Positions 36,801-45,235 of a stretch of 64,000 bases of DNA are shown here, piece after piece. Origin of the DNA: Anadara kagoshimensis (lineage: Eukaryota > Mollusca > Bivalvia > Arcoida > Arcidae). The stretch is from contig CM037869.1 in assembly GCA_021292105.1 (NCBI GenBank), positions 38,262,655 through 38,326,654 of the forward strand, given 5' to 3'. A program made the translations under genes and the position numbers. The notes below the pieces were generated by a model. That model searched no databases. It was not told the DNA's origin and saw only the letters and a program-made list of their open reading frames with translations. The first letter of the stretch is position 1. Each line of letters starts with the position of its first letter.

Positions 36801-39800
36801 AACATTTTTTGTAAGATGAACCTGTGTCCGGTGACCAGAAAACCTGTCTATTCTGAGCACATCCATCTGTATGTCCTAATGGTGATGTGCCACTGCATTT
36901 ATTGGTATTGGATTTTTTAAGTACAGTAAAACCTTGGTTCTTTGCAATAATTTATTCAGCCATTTATGGTTATATAATTTGATTCTAGTTATTTTTTTAT
37001 ATCATCATTTTCAGTTTATTTATGATAACCAACATTGGTCACATGATCAACAGAAAAGATGACGTAGTTGGCGGTAGTTAATGGTTACGAGCTCAGTACG
37101 TCAGTGACGTCATTTGTATTATTGTGCCATATGATGGTGGCAATTTCAATGCAAAGTTTTGAAAACATTTAATTGTCATTAAAATTATAAATATTATTAC
37201 AAAATTATTTTTTAATTAAATTATAAGAAATAACTTTGATATTTTTTGGTTTATCATTTTTAACCCACAAAACCAGTGTGTAAACTTTTGTATAACCTGC
37301 TCTGCAGAGTTATACAGTTAACACTAGTTTTTAGGGTTAAAAATGATAAACAAAAAAATATCGAAGTTATTATTTAAATGATGGAATTTGGCAATAAGTA
37401 AAGGGAAGCCTATGAAGAAAAACATAGGGGAAACACACTTTGATACTTCAAAATACTGTTGCTATAAATGAGATGGCAAGGATTAAATATAACAACATTT
37501 TGTGATACAGTTAAACTTTGCTCTAATGCACCTCAGTAACTTTGCCACCTGGCTTATAGCCATGCTATTTTTAAGTTTCAAAATCTTCTATGATTCTTTT
37601 TAAGAGCCTCCCTTGATGCATTGTAACCAGGTTTTACTGTTTATAAATTCAAAATGGACCAGTTAACAAAATCTTTGCACTGTAGATAGACAAATCAGTA
37701 AAAATATGGTAAAAGATATTTTCTTCACACTATTTTTCTGGGAAAGGTTTAGCAATAAAATTAGAGGTGTATTGATAGGTTGAGTTCTGCTTCATAACCT
37801 TATGATTTATATTTTGTGGTATGTTGCCAATTAGGAAAATCTCAAAAAGGTTTCTAGTTCAGAACAAGGCTGGCTAAGTTCAGGACCATAAATATTAGAA
37901 CTTGAATTGAAATTTCTGTATCTAGCACCACAAGCTAAGTGCCCATTCCTGGTACTCAAAGTCACAATTTACTACCAATTTTCGAAAAATTCTTTCAAAA
38001 GGTAACCTATTTCACTAAATTTTGTTTAAAAAACACTGTTGAAAGGACTTTATTTTTTAACAATTTTTGAAAATTTTGTTACTAATACCTTTTAATTTGT
38101 GGAAACCTAGTACAAGAAGTGATAGATTGTACAAATTATGGTAATGTATGGTATATCAAGATCATAATATGTAATAATTGCCCTCTAGGTATGTGGACAT
38201 CCTAAATTGTCTCCCTTCAGGAAGGTTCTCAACACGGACATGGCCCAAGGTTGACATTCCTTCTGAAGAGGTGACAATTCCTGATGTTCACATACCTAGA
38301 GAGCAATTATTACATATTATGATCTTGATATACCATACATTCCTATAATTTGTCCTGATGTCCTGTGTCATGGGTAAAGTAATTATTATTTTATTTTACC
38401 AAGTTATTTCCCTTGTACTGGGTAGTCACAGGGTGATTAGTATCACATTTTCACATGGCTGTGCTGAAAAAGGAGAGGTTATCACATGCCTACAGTAATT
38501 TTGCAGTAAATATGTCATTTGTTACATGTCATGTGATTGAAAAACATCTAATAAAATGTGTCTTTATATATATAAATGTATATACCAGTAACATTTATAT
38601 TATTTAATTTCAGTGGCCGAATAAAGTTTTCTAAAACACTGTATATAACATCATTTTGTACATATATGGGAGGATTTGGTATGTGGCTGATCGATCAAAA
38701 CTTCTGTTTTCATTTAAAGTAAGTTCTCTATAAACCCAATAGCATTAAGGTGCTCACTTCTTATATTGGAGGTCCTGGGTTTGAACCAGGGCCTCGGAAA
38801 CTTCAGTCTGGACCGTCAGACATTTTTTGTACAAGCAAAAAAAAAAAAAAAAAAAGGTCGTCGGCACAGGGCTGTTTATGCGTTTACCGCGATTGCCAAT
38901 TTTAATCCATTAATATCCATGTGCGTTATTAGACCAAGTTGTTTATTTCATGTGTATTCGGTGAAATCTAACTAAGACGTTTACCGCGATATGCTGTTAT
39001 TATCAATATGAGGTTACTGTCCACGATGCTTCATATCGCATGTCCGCCATATTGTTTACTAACAATCGTGAATTTCCGTATTCCGAAGATACACGAATTG
39101 AATTAGAATTATGGCGAGAGGTTCTAAATAGGAATTCAGGTATCACGAATCACAATATAACATGAACGGCTTGGCAAGGTTCCAATATATTTATGTGAAT
39201 GAAAAATATTAATGGCTAAAATAAAATTTAACCGTGTTTCTGTATTTATTAATAAAGAAACAGTTACGAAGCGCGTAGTAGGTAATTTTCAACTCTCCCC
39301 CACCCCCCCTCCCCCCCCCCCCCCCCCCCCCCCCCCCCGCGTGGAACCTCTTAGATAACAAACCGTCACCCTTGACCGACACTCGTTATGGCTTCCGTAA
39401 TCAACACAGTTATACAACCATGCACTTATTATTAAACAAACACAAGTTTAAAGAAAGTTATTATGATTAAACAAACACAAGTTTAAAGAAAGTTATTATG
39501 ATTTGGACTGGGAAACTAAAGACATAGACAGTTAGACACGCGGCACGCGACTACTTAAGTCCACAGGTATTTACTGATTAATAAACAATCACCTGATAAT
39601 TAGATCGAGTTGTAGTTGACAGGTAAACACGTGGTAAGGAAAATATACTTACTGTAGTGAAATCAGGTGGAGTTTAAAAGACCGACAGACAGACTAGCGG
39701 TAGTTTACTTTTGTCGGTCCGGAAACTGATTTGTCCGTTTAATATTCCTGTTGTAAAATTGAAAATGTCCGAAAACAAAAAATGTCAGACTGGCGATTTT

Positions 39801-42800
39801 TCACGTCGGTCAAAATAAATTTTTGTCGGACATGTCTGGCAAATATGACCGTTCCCGGACCTCTGGTTTGTCTGAGCAAGACTTGAAAATAGATATTGAC
39901 TGTTTGCCAGGCACTTAGCATCTTTCTGAAAAGACCTTTAAAACATTCTGTTTCACGTGTACGGCAGTTGTGGCAAGCTTAAAAAAAACCCTTTATTGCT
40001 CTGAGCAAACTTCAAAGGTTGATATTTTTGCCACTCTACCTATAGGTGGTGATGTCTTGATATAAGTGAAATATTTTTGACAGGGATATAAAATCCTATT
40101 TAATCAACTTATAATGTTTTTTTCTCATTTCTGTAATGTTATATGACTTGGAGGACAGCAATTAGAGTTTTTGGCGCTTATCTCAATTTTCAGAATCCTT
40201 TTTGATCCTTTGCTTAATAAAAAAAACTAAGATTATGTGATTATAAGACTTGTGTGTATTTCCATATTCTATAAATTAAGAAAACCATTTTGACTACTGG
40301 TATTCATGTATGAACAACCCATTGCATGAGACATACTGCAAATTGCTTAACCACATGTGTTTATGTTTTATATTTCAGAATTTTTAGAAGTAGTGCATTA
40401 GGATTTCTCAGTCCACTATCAGAACTTCATGCATGGTGGCATATTTTAGCTGGGACTGGAACTTATTTATCTGTATTATTCAGGTTAGTTGTATACAACT
40501 CTGGGGAGAGTGCTGGCTCTGAAAGTTAGAGGTCAGTGGTTTGAACTCCATCCTGGTCTGACTAGGTTTAAATTTGCTATCACAGCTTTTTCGCCAATTA
40601 TCTGACATAACAGAATAGGAATCACAAGATCTTTGCAATGGGACTATTAAATAGATGGCATGTGTTTCTGTAGGCATGACACTAGTACTATAAACTACTA
40701 CTTTCATAATCACTCTGTAACAGTGAATTATGCACAGAATCCATAGAAAATTTAATAAACTTGAGTAAAGTTTGGTATTTTACATTTATTAGCTCACCTG
40801 AGCCGAAAGGCTCAGATGAGCTATTGCTATCTATCATCGTCCGTCGTCCGCCGTGCGTAAACTTTACATTTTAATCTTCTCCTCCAAAACTACTGAGCCA
40901 AATTTGATTGAACTTGGTGATTATTATGCCTTGGTAACAGGCTTTCAAAATTGTGTTCGGGGTTTGACCACGCCCAACAATATGGCTGCCGTTACTATAA
41001 ATAGCCATAATGACAAAAAAATTTTTTTCTCTGAAACCAAAAGGTGCAGGCAAATTTTGATTAGATTTTTGGATTCAGGATACCTAGATACATTAAAATT
41101 GGGTTTTTCATGAAAATTCGACGAAAAATAGGTTACGCGTTTTTTGCGTAAAATTATGTAATTTTTAAAATGAGACATTTATTGTTATAACTTCGTAATG
41201 GCTGAAGATAATTGTATGGAGTTTTCACTGTTGATCTTGTCTTGCAATTTTCTTCCGATTGATGTCAAGGTTAAAGGTCAAGGTCATGTCCCAGTTTTTG
41301 ACCTTTGATAAAAAATGCTATTTTTTAAACATTTTTGGTGATAATGACGTAGGATTTTTGGTTAATTGTAGGTATTGACATGACGATCATTTTGATATAT
41401 CGATTAAGGTCATGGGTTCAAGGTCAAGGTCACAGATGTACAAATTTACCAAAATAGTTAATTATCTGCAAAACTATGAACTTTTTGTATAGGCATTTGT
41501 ATTAAAATATTGTAGGTAATGGCCCAATGGTCATTTTGATATATATTATGTTAATGATATGATTATTTTATGTTTATGATGTCTTTGTTTTATGTTGATG
41601 ATGTCATTGTTTTATGTTGATGATATCATTGTTTTATTTCAGTGCCCATACCAGATATTTATTTTTACAGAAGAATCCAAAGATTAAGGTAATGATAATA
41701 TGATTATAGGCACTGCATATGACTGACAAAGCTTCATTATTGCGAACTGAGACGCTTGATCTAGAGCACCTGATAATAGAAATGACATATGTCAGTTAAT
41801 GTTTATATTTCTTGCAGATCAGAGCATCTCTCACCCCTCAATTCAAATCCTATTTTCGAAGTCCCTAGTGTAAGAATATTTGTCAGTTTGCTTTTTGAAT
41901 ATCCATGGTTTTCTATAAGTACTCCAGTTTCCTCCACCATTTTGGAAGTAACCACCTTAATATAAATGAAAGAATCTTGACTGAGGTGTGAAAGTCTCTT
42001 ACTCCACTCACTGGATAGCTGTTTTGAAGACTTTTACTGTCATCCCATTCCTTAGAATCTACCAATGCTTAAAGTTTTAAAGTTTATTTTCTGTTTCTCT
42101 AGAACCACCTATTAATGTCCAATGTGTAGTCTTGTCACTGACAGCTACATTGTTTTTTAAAATTCAGCCTCACTTCCCTGGTTAATGATTATTTTTTAAA
42201 CTTTTTTTTCAAGTTTTTAAGATTTTCTTTGCTTTTGGGAATGTTGAATGTATATGGATCAACATGTTTGTGTTTGATTTATCTCCCTTTTTAACTCCTT
42301 CATTGAACGAGATGTTTAGGAACTGATTTACTGAAATGGTGGTAATAAACAGTACTTCTTTTTATATCTTAGTGGTACATTACTTGTAAGTGGGCTCTTG
42401 TACACCTACCACTATGGTAGCTCAATATTAGAGTGCTCATTCCTTATGTCGGAGGTCGTGGATTCGAATCATGCCTGGGTCTGACCAAGACTTAAAAATA
42501 GGTAGTGACTGCTCTTCACCAAGCACTAGGCATTTAGAAATGAAAGTCGGGAGGGTCCTTCGGAAGACCTTAAAAACTGAGGTCCTGTGTCATGTTAAAG
42601 AACCCTCCCTGCACATTGCCCTGAGTGCATTGTAAAGTTACAAATTTCTGTCACTTCACCTAAAGCTTGTGGCATCGATATAAGTGATATATTCTTGACT
42701 GGGAGGTAAAAACCCATTCAATCAATCAATCTTGTACACCATATATGACCAGTATAGTTGATTTTTTGCATCTACATGTAGCTTTCCCAAATACACTGCC

Positions 42801-42919
42801 TGAATTTTTTGTACAATATCTTTAATTACTGCAAACATTTTGTTTTTTAGTTCTTTTGTGGATTTTGGCCTTATTTGACTTTATCAACTGCTGAACAACT
42901 TGCACAGAAGACAAAGTAA
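28924..42919 (+). CDS. ACER3: Alkaline ceramidase 3, complete 11-exon gene
   Basis: Coding exons are 28924-29017, 29904-30014, 30609-30661, 31700-31752, 32053-32134, 32813-32848, 35459-35514, 38614-38718, 40379-40483, 41643-41688 and 42851-42919 (with TAA). Every junction is GT-AG and phases match, giving 269 residues; human ACER3 has 267. The family are multi-pass ER/Golgi membrane hydrolases that split ceramides (ACER3 prefers unsaturated long-chain ones) into sphingosine and fatty acid. Seen here: the calcium-site motif DWCEEN at residues 16-21 with Glu30; GSWCFHM with Ser74 and zinc ligand His78; LLDELP with catalytic Asp89; and HAWWH with zinc ligands His214 and His218. All are offset by exactly three from the human numbering. 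Start: an in-frame TAG lies at 28906-28908, and the ATG has A at -3 and G at +4. No frameshift or missing residue was found. Function is inferred from the family. Confidence 0.96.
29335..29412 (+). mobile_element. tRNA-derived sequence (pseudogene or SINE head) in ACER3 intron 1
   Basis: GAAGCTCAGTTGGTAGAGCA is an intact D-arm/A box, and ACAGGTTCAATCC is a B-box/T-loop. The T stem and acceptor stem do not pair, so a working tRNA is unlikely. Confidence 0.5.
29538..29668 (-). mobile_element. Family A fragment in ACER3 intron 1
   Basis: GTGAGACTGGGTGCTCTGGA at the start, then a diverged CTCTAGTTAGCTACTG block and GATATTGTGGC. Antisense to ACER3. Confidence 0.6.
29904..30014 (+). CDS. ACER3: ACER3 coding exon 2
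   Basis: Residues 32-68 plus one base of Gly69. The acceptor is a pyrimidine tract ending TTTTAG at 29903. It encodes [13 protein letters not shown], matching the first transmembrane segment of the family, then the RESHENRY loop. The donor is GTTTGT at 30015, weaker than the others. Reading through it gives the longer open frame ending near 30055, which is not homologous to the family. Confidence 0.95.
30609..30661 (+). CDS. ACER3: ACER3 coding exon 3
   Basis: Residues 69-86. Encodes [18 protein letters not shown], with Ser74 (oxyanion/catalytic position) and zinc ligand His78. Acceptor TTTCATAG, donor GTAAAT at 30662. Confidence 0.95.
30779..31026. mobile_element. Inverted-repeat element in ACER3 intron 3
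   Basis: AGGGGTCAGTTGTTCGAAGC with CTGATTA left; TAATCAAGCTTTGGACAACT with GGGTCCT right. Terminal inverted repeats ~28 bp. A related left end (GGGCCCAGTTGTTCAAAGCT) occurs at 60388. Confidence 0.72.
31035..31110 (+). mobile_element. tRNA-like SINE fragment in ACER3 intron 3
   Basis: GTGTCACTCACTGCCTAGGT, then AGGTTCGAATCCCACTTAGG (B box). Short and otherwise unassigned. Confidence 0.45.
31310..31575 (+). mobile_element. Unassigned SINE-like repeat in ACER3 intron 3
   Basis: ATGGCCGACAAGGCTTTTGA and ATTGTGGGTTCAAGCCTCAC look like a tRNA-derived head. The body has TACCGAGGTCCGGTGTCTCA and GTGCACACTAAAGACACATC. No second copy in the window, so the assignment rests on the head only. Confidence 0.45.
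31700..31752 (+). CDS. ACER3: ACER3 coding exon 4
   Basis: Residues 87-103 plus two bases. Begins LLDELPMI with catalytic Asp89, then a hydrophobic helix. Acceptor TATTTGTAG, donor GTAAGT at 31753. Confidence 0.95.
31890..31975 (+). mobile_element. SINE-1 tail fragment in ACER3 intron 4
   Basis: GGCACAGGCAAAATTTCCGT, CTTTGCCTATGTCTGGC, CTCGATATAAGTGAAATATT. The head is absent. It is fused to a DNA-element end beginning at 31809 (ACAGTAAAACCTTG). Confidence 0.7.
32053..32134 (+). CDS. ACER3: ACER3 coding exon 5
   Basis: Residues 104-131. A polar loop ([14 protein letters not shown]) is followed by a hydrophobic transmembrane helix ([14 protein letters not shown]). Acceptor TTTTTCAG, donor GTAAGT at 32135. 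The open frame reading on past the donor to 32251 is intronic. Confidence 0.93.
32813..32848 (+). CDS. ACER3: ACER3 coding exon 6 (36-bp microexon)
   Basis: Residues 132-143, [12 protein letters not shown], matching the short segment of the family that ends in a conserved Gln. It is exactly 12 codons in phase 0. Acceptor TTTATTTTAG, donor GTAAGT at 32849. Skipping it would keep the frame. Confidence 0.92.
32876..32905. repeat. (CA)n microsatellite in ACER3 intron 6
   Basis: CACACA run ~28 bp beginning 27 bp after the exon 6 donor; preceded by a CT-rich stretch. Confidence 0.9.
32940..33092. mobile_element. MITE-3 fragment in ACER3 intron 6
   Basis: GGGGTTGGCAATAAATTGAG and GGGACCTCAAAATATAGG and GGGCGTTGTAACCAGGTTTA match interior and right parts of the TACAGTAAAACC family. 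The left part appears at 31799-31890 in intron 4. Confidence 0.5.
33592..33990 (+). repeat. AAT microsatellites inside a ~275-bp duplication, ACER3 intron 6
   Basis: AATGATAAGCAGAGCAGGTT with CCTGCAGTGCCTATCATCCA at 33607-33680 recurs as AATGACAAGCAGAGCAGGTT with CCTGCAATGCTTATCATCCA at 33888-33961. Between them are three (AAT)n runs (33717-33740, 33766-33803, 33840-33868). The - strand poly-Tyr frame is an artefact of the array. Confidence 0.85.
34196..35063 (-). pseudogene. LINE reverse-transcriptase C-terminal fragment, antisense in ACER3 intron 6
   Basis: Two open stretches on the - strand (35063-34665, then 34630-34199) read like the end of a non-LTR retrotransposon ORF2. The first carries a [18 protein letters not shown] region followed by [15 protein letters not shown], typical of the segment after the RT palm. 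The second carries a zinc-knuckle-like [18 protein letters not shown] stop and a frame change between them, and the absence of the RT catalytic core and endonuclease, show a 5'-truncated dead copy. It is inserted opposite to ACER3. The clade cannot be fixed without alignment. Confidence 0.75.
35459..35514 (+). CDS. ACER3: ACER3 coding exon 7
   Basis: Residues 144-161 plus two bases: [18 protein letters not shown], the membrane helix after the conserved YG. Acceptor TCTCCAG, donor GTAAGT at 35515. It is separated from exon 6 by a 2.6-kb intron carrying AAT arrays and an antisense LINE fragment. Confidence 0.94.
35587..35720. repeat. 134-bp palindrome in ACER3 intron 7
   Basis: The core arms TTATGGAAGTATGAAAGAAT and ATTCTTTCATACTTCCATAA are perfect complements. 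Pairing continues outward through AATTAATTTTT and inward through ACATTTTACACAC, so almost the whole stretch folds into one hairpin. Foldback/MITE-like. Confidence 0.82.
36005..36066. repeat. 62-bp hairpin in ACER3 intron 7
   Basis: AGGGTTGAACATTTC…GTCAGAG pairs with CTCTGACTGAAATGTTCAACCCT-type sequence, with only a few bases of loop near CTTGGCAAG. Confidence 0.7.
37229..37371. repeat. 143-bp palindrome in ACER3 intron 7
   Basis: AATAACTTTGATATTTTTTG and GTTTATCATTTTTAACCC on the left are mirrored by GGGTTAAAAATGATAAAC and AAAAAAATATCGAAGTTATT on the right. The interior (CAGTGTGTAAAC with GTTAACACTAG, GTATAAC with GTTATAC) also pairs. Confidence 0.82.
37504..37640. mobile_element. MITE-3-type element in ACER3 intron 7
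   Basis: TACAGTTAAACTTTGCTCTA left; TGTAACCAGGTTTTACTGT right, inverted. About 137 bp. Confidence 0.6.
38131..38353. repeat. ~223-bp palindrome in ACER3 intron 7, 260 bp before exon 8
   Basis: The left arm (GTATGGTATATCAAGATCAT, AATATGTAATAATTGCCCTC, TAGGTATGTGGACATC) is mirrored by GATGTTCACATACCTAGAGA, GCAATTATTACATATTATGA and TCTTGATATACCATACATTC. Pairing continues to the centre (near ACACGGACATGG), giving arms over 100 bp with few mismatches. Confidence 0.88.
38614..38718 (+). CDS. ACER3: ACER3 coding exon 8
   Basis: Residues 162-196 plus two bases. Encodes a cytosolic stretch, a transmembrane helix and the family motif WLIDQNFC. Acceptor TTTAATTTCAG, donor GTAAGT at 38719. The preceding 3.1-kb intron holds several large palindromes. 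Confidence 0.95.
38742..38858 (+). mobile_element. tRNA-like SINE head with poly(A) in ACER3 intron 8
   Basis: AAGGTGCTCACTTCTTATAT and GGAGGTCCTGGGTTTGAACC (B-box match), ending in ~20 A residues at 38838-38857. A short retroposed tRNA-like sequence. The 69-codon frame starting at 38766 is its shadow. Confidence 0.55.
39294..39339. repeat. Poly(C) tract in ACER3 intron 8
   Basis: A near-pure C run of ~45 bp, 27 of them uninterrupted at the end. Highly unusual in AT-rich DNA and difficult to sequence. On the other strand it is a G run able to form a quadruplex. Confidence 0.9.
39433..39502 (+). repeat. 33-bp tandem duplication in ACER3 intron 8
   Basis: TTAAACAAACACAAGTTTAA with AGAAAGTTATTATGA occurs twice, back to back, without mismatch. 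Confidence 0.88.
40030..40112 (+). mobile_element. SINE-1 tail fragment in ACER3 intron 8
   Basis: CCACTCTACCTATAGGTGGT, GATATAAGTGAAATATTTTT, GACAGGGATATAAAATCC: the last ~80 bp of SINE-1. Confidence 0.65.
40379..40483 (+). CDS. ACER3: ACER3 coding exon 9
   Basis: Residues 197-231. Encodes [14 protein letters not shown] with zinc ligands His214 and His218. Acceptor TATTTCAG, donor GTTAGT at 40484. A degraded SINE head begins a few bases inside the following intron. Confidence 0.96.
40496..40567 (+). mobile_element. Degraded SINE head at the start of ACER3 intron 9
   Basis: ACTCTGGGGAGAGTGCTGGC and GGTCAGTGGTTTGAACTCCA resemble the A/B-box head of SINE-1, only about 12 bp past the exon 9 donor. 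Confidence 0.5.
40790..41640. repeat. Mollusc-type interspersed repeat in ACER3 intron 9
   Basis: Begins TTAGCTCACCTGAGCCGAAA with GGCTCAGATGAGC, then CATCGTCCGTCGTCCGCCG, TTCTCCTCCAAAACTACTGA, and the GGTTAAAGGTCAAGGTCATG block repeated at 41400-41440. This style is frequent in bivalve genomes. Open frames on both strands at 40853-41178 are by-products. Confidence 0.65.
41643..41688 (+). CDS. ACER3: ACER3 coding exon 10
   Basis: Residues 232-247: [16 protein letters not shown], the basic loop before the last hydrophobic segment. Acceptor TTTATTTCAG, donor GTAATG at 41689. Confidence 0.92.
42165..42281 (+). mobile_element. Family A fragment in ACER3 intron 10
   Basis: CAGCCTCACTTCCCTGG, TTTTCTTTGCTTTTGGGA, end CAACATGTTTGTGTTTGATT. 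5'-truncated and in the sense orientation. Confidence 0.65.
42407..42729 (+). mobile_element. SINE-1 copy in ACER3 intron 10, with target-site duplication
   Basis: The complete element runs from the A-box region (ATGGTAGCTCAATATTAGAG) and B box (GTGGATTCGAATCATGCCTG) to an AATCAATCAA-type tail. It is flanked by the perfect 11-bp direct repeat TCTTGTACACC at 42396-42406 and 42730-42740, the mark of target-primed retrotransposition. Same orientation as ACER3. Confidence 0.92.
42851..42919 (+). CDS. ACER3: ACER3 coding exon 11 with stop codon
   Basis: Residues 248-269 ([22 protein letters not shown]) and TAA at 42917-42919. FxCGFWP matches the conserved FGIWP-type end of ACER3. The C-terminal tail is lysine-rich and differs from human. 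Confidence 0.93.
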   Translation, partial: FFCGFWPYLTLSTAEQLAQKTK

Positions 42920-43625
42920 CAATCATCAAAAAAGGTGCTCCATTTATTGGAAGAAGATCTGTAATGTAAAGGTGTCTGATCTGAGGACAGTGTGCTTATA
43001 AGATATTTACAGTAAACATCCTTAAAATTCCAGCATTATTTTTCTGAAAATTGCATTTTTATATAAACTTTGATTACCTGTCACAAAAATTAATTTGTGA
43101 TGCCTAGAAGATACTTTTTAAATTATTGATTTATCAGCATCAAGACCAAATTTTAATTATGTCTCCCAAACAAAGTGGGAACATGAAATGTTGAGTCCCA
43201 ACCGATATTTTGTCCTCCGTTTTTCTGAAAAATTATCTTTAAAATCTTTATAAAGCTTCACAATTTTACAATTTTTGGGTGGAGTAGATCCCAGTTGTTC
43301 ATTTTGGGAACACTTTTGAAATGTCATCTCATTTCAGTTAGAACTTCTATTATCAGAAGGTTTACTGTAAAGAAGTTTGTGATGTCTTATTTATATAAAA
43401 CAGAGCAATAATGTCCAAACTGCCGAAATGTATTTTATTGATGTATTATATTTTATTCTACACTGCACTCCATAAATAATTTTGTCATAGGTTCACATTA
43501 TAATCATCATTTCAAATTGTGTTTATACAATTGACATATTGAAGTTTTTTCCTGTTTTTAAAATTGGTATCTTAACTTTATGATCTAAATGTATGTAATA
43601 AAGTTGTTTTTCTTGAAAATTCATT
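42920..43625 (+). terminator. ACER3: ACER3 3'UTR with polyadenylation signal
   Basis: AT-rich sequence after the ACER3 stop. A canonical AATAAA lies at 43597-43602, followed at once by a G/T-rich stretch typical of cleavage sites. No open frame lies in between. The cleavage site is an estimate; longer 3'UTRs cannot be excluded. Confidence 0.6.
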
Positions 43626-43628
43626 TTT

Positions 43629-43812
43629 TGTAATTTTCTGTGGGTGAAAAATATAAAAATTAGGAAAAAATAATATTCAAGATAAAAATGCTATTTAAGC
43701 TGAAAAACACTCAATCAATATTCTTGTAATTTTCTTAAATTTGGGAGAAAAATATAAAAATTAGGAAAAGATAATATTCAAGATAAAAATGCTATTTAGC
43801 CTGAAAAAATAT
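43629..43812 (+). repeat. Direct duplication of ~97 bp after ACER3
   Basis: TTGTAATTTTCT, AAAATATAAAAATTAGGAAA and TAATATTCAAGATAAAAATG are repeated once, starting at the predicted ACER3 polyadenylation region. Confidence 0.8.
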
Positions 43813-44023
43813 CAGCTTTAGCATAATGATGTTTTTAATAATTTAATTTTGTGAAGATTTTGCACCTGTTATGATAGGACTAGTTTTAAACATGTATGAT
43901 AATTTATGGAGGGCAGTGTATTATAAACATATTTGTGTGTATGGTTTTAAGTCAATTTAAGTATGATGGTGTAATTCTGCTTAAGATGAGCTTCATATAT
44001 ATATAGATATCTATATATATATA

Positions 44024-44250
44024 TATTCTGTATAATGCTTATATTTCGCTGGAGTTTTATTTTCGCTATATTCGCGGCACAGTGTATTCCGACGAAAATA
44101 AAACGGTCGCAAAAATACCAGCCCATTAATCTTCCTAACGAAGTTTTCCTTTAATCAGATAAGACTGCGAAAATATGACACCGTGAATATGCTAGCCGTC
44201 GTAAAACTTGGAAAATTTGACACACTGAAAATAAAGCAATATACAGTATA
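44024..44250. mobile_element. MITE-1-like element
   Basis: ATATTCTGTATAATGCTTAT at the left and AGCAATATACAGTATATA at the right, with TTTTCGCTATATTCGCG in the interior. Related ends to MITE-1 but more diverged. Confidence 0.6.
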
Positions 44251-44282
44251 TATTTAAAGTGCTAAAACCTCCTATGGTATTA

Positions 44283-44693
44283 TACAGTAAAACCTCAATT
44301 TATTGCCTTCATTTTTACCGTCAAATTTCAGCATTATGAAAGGGGTTTAAGGATTATAATAAGGGAGGCTTATAATTGGGAAAAACCCAGAAAAAACTGA
44401 TGAATTCCTGTGTTTAACGTCTACATGTGGCCTATTAGTCAATGTGCAGACCGTTAAAATTTTTTAAGGTGTGCATTTGACATGGTCAAGAGAGAACGGT
44501 GGAAAAAGAGAATTTATAATTTTGAAAATATAAAAATAAACGTTGGATTTATTTGAAACCTGTGCCAAATTGGGTGATTTATGATGAATTAGTATAGAAA
44601 AAATTGGATTTTGAGACTTTAAGGTACTATTGGATTAGACAGATAGTAAACTAAAAAGTCATCAATGGGGCATTATAACAAAGATTTACTGTA
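44283..44693. mobile_element. MITE-3 copy (TACAGTAAAACCT ends)
   Basis: TACAGTAAAACCTCAATTTA left, CAAAGATTTACTGTA right. Interior CATTATGAAAGGGGTTTAAG. Related left ends occur in ACER3 introns at 31809 and 36922. Confidence 0.65.
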
Positions 44694-45235
44694 TATAAAT
44701 TAAGAAATGTCAGAAAAAAATTTAAAAATCAAACTATAGATATAATTTCTACAGAAAAATTCCATTTTATATTATTTCAACCATACAGCTGTTAAAGAGT
44801 ATAGAGTTATCTCCTTGTTATTAGATCTCAAATATATTTTATTTTTTATTCTGTTATATTCAACTAGCATTATTTATTTGTACGTAGTATATTGTTTTCT
44901 TTAATTAAGTTATTTACAATTTGTTAATATTCTTCCAAATGTATTCATTTATTGGCTAGTTGAAATTAAGTAGTATGAAATAAAATGTTTTGATAAATGA
45001 AATATACTTCGCGGGGGCTTAAACCTTAGTGAACTCACTGTCCTTGAATAGTAGGCCTAGAGTTTTAGCCATAGTGAACCCAATTCTTTTGAATCACTTG
45101 TTTCTACCCTTGAATCATTGTTTATAGGGTTTTTATGCCTCTACAAAGCCAAAGTAAGTTATCAGTTATGGTATTCAAAGTGTAATATATGTGAGATAAA
45201 GAGGAATTGATTTTTTAACGTTATGGAAGAATCTG

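Larger units (their letters stand above)
38860..39960. other. CpG-richer segment inside ACER3 intron 8, unassigned
   Basis: Less AT-rich than its surroundings, with TTTACCGCGAT (twice), CACGCGGCACGCGAC and GTCGGTCCGG. It holds the poly(C) tract and the 33-bp duplication. On the - strand a strong donor-like ACA/GTAAGTAT lies at 39648. No open frame or known element was recognised. Confidence 0.4.
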
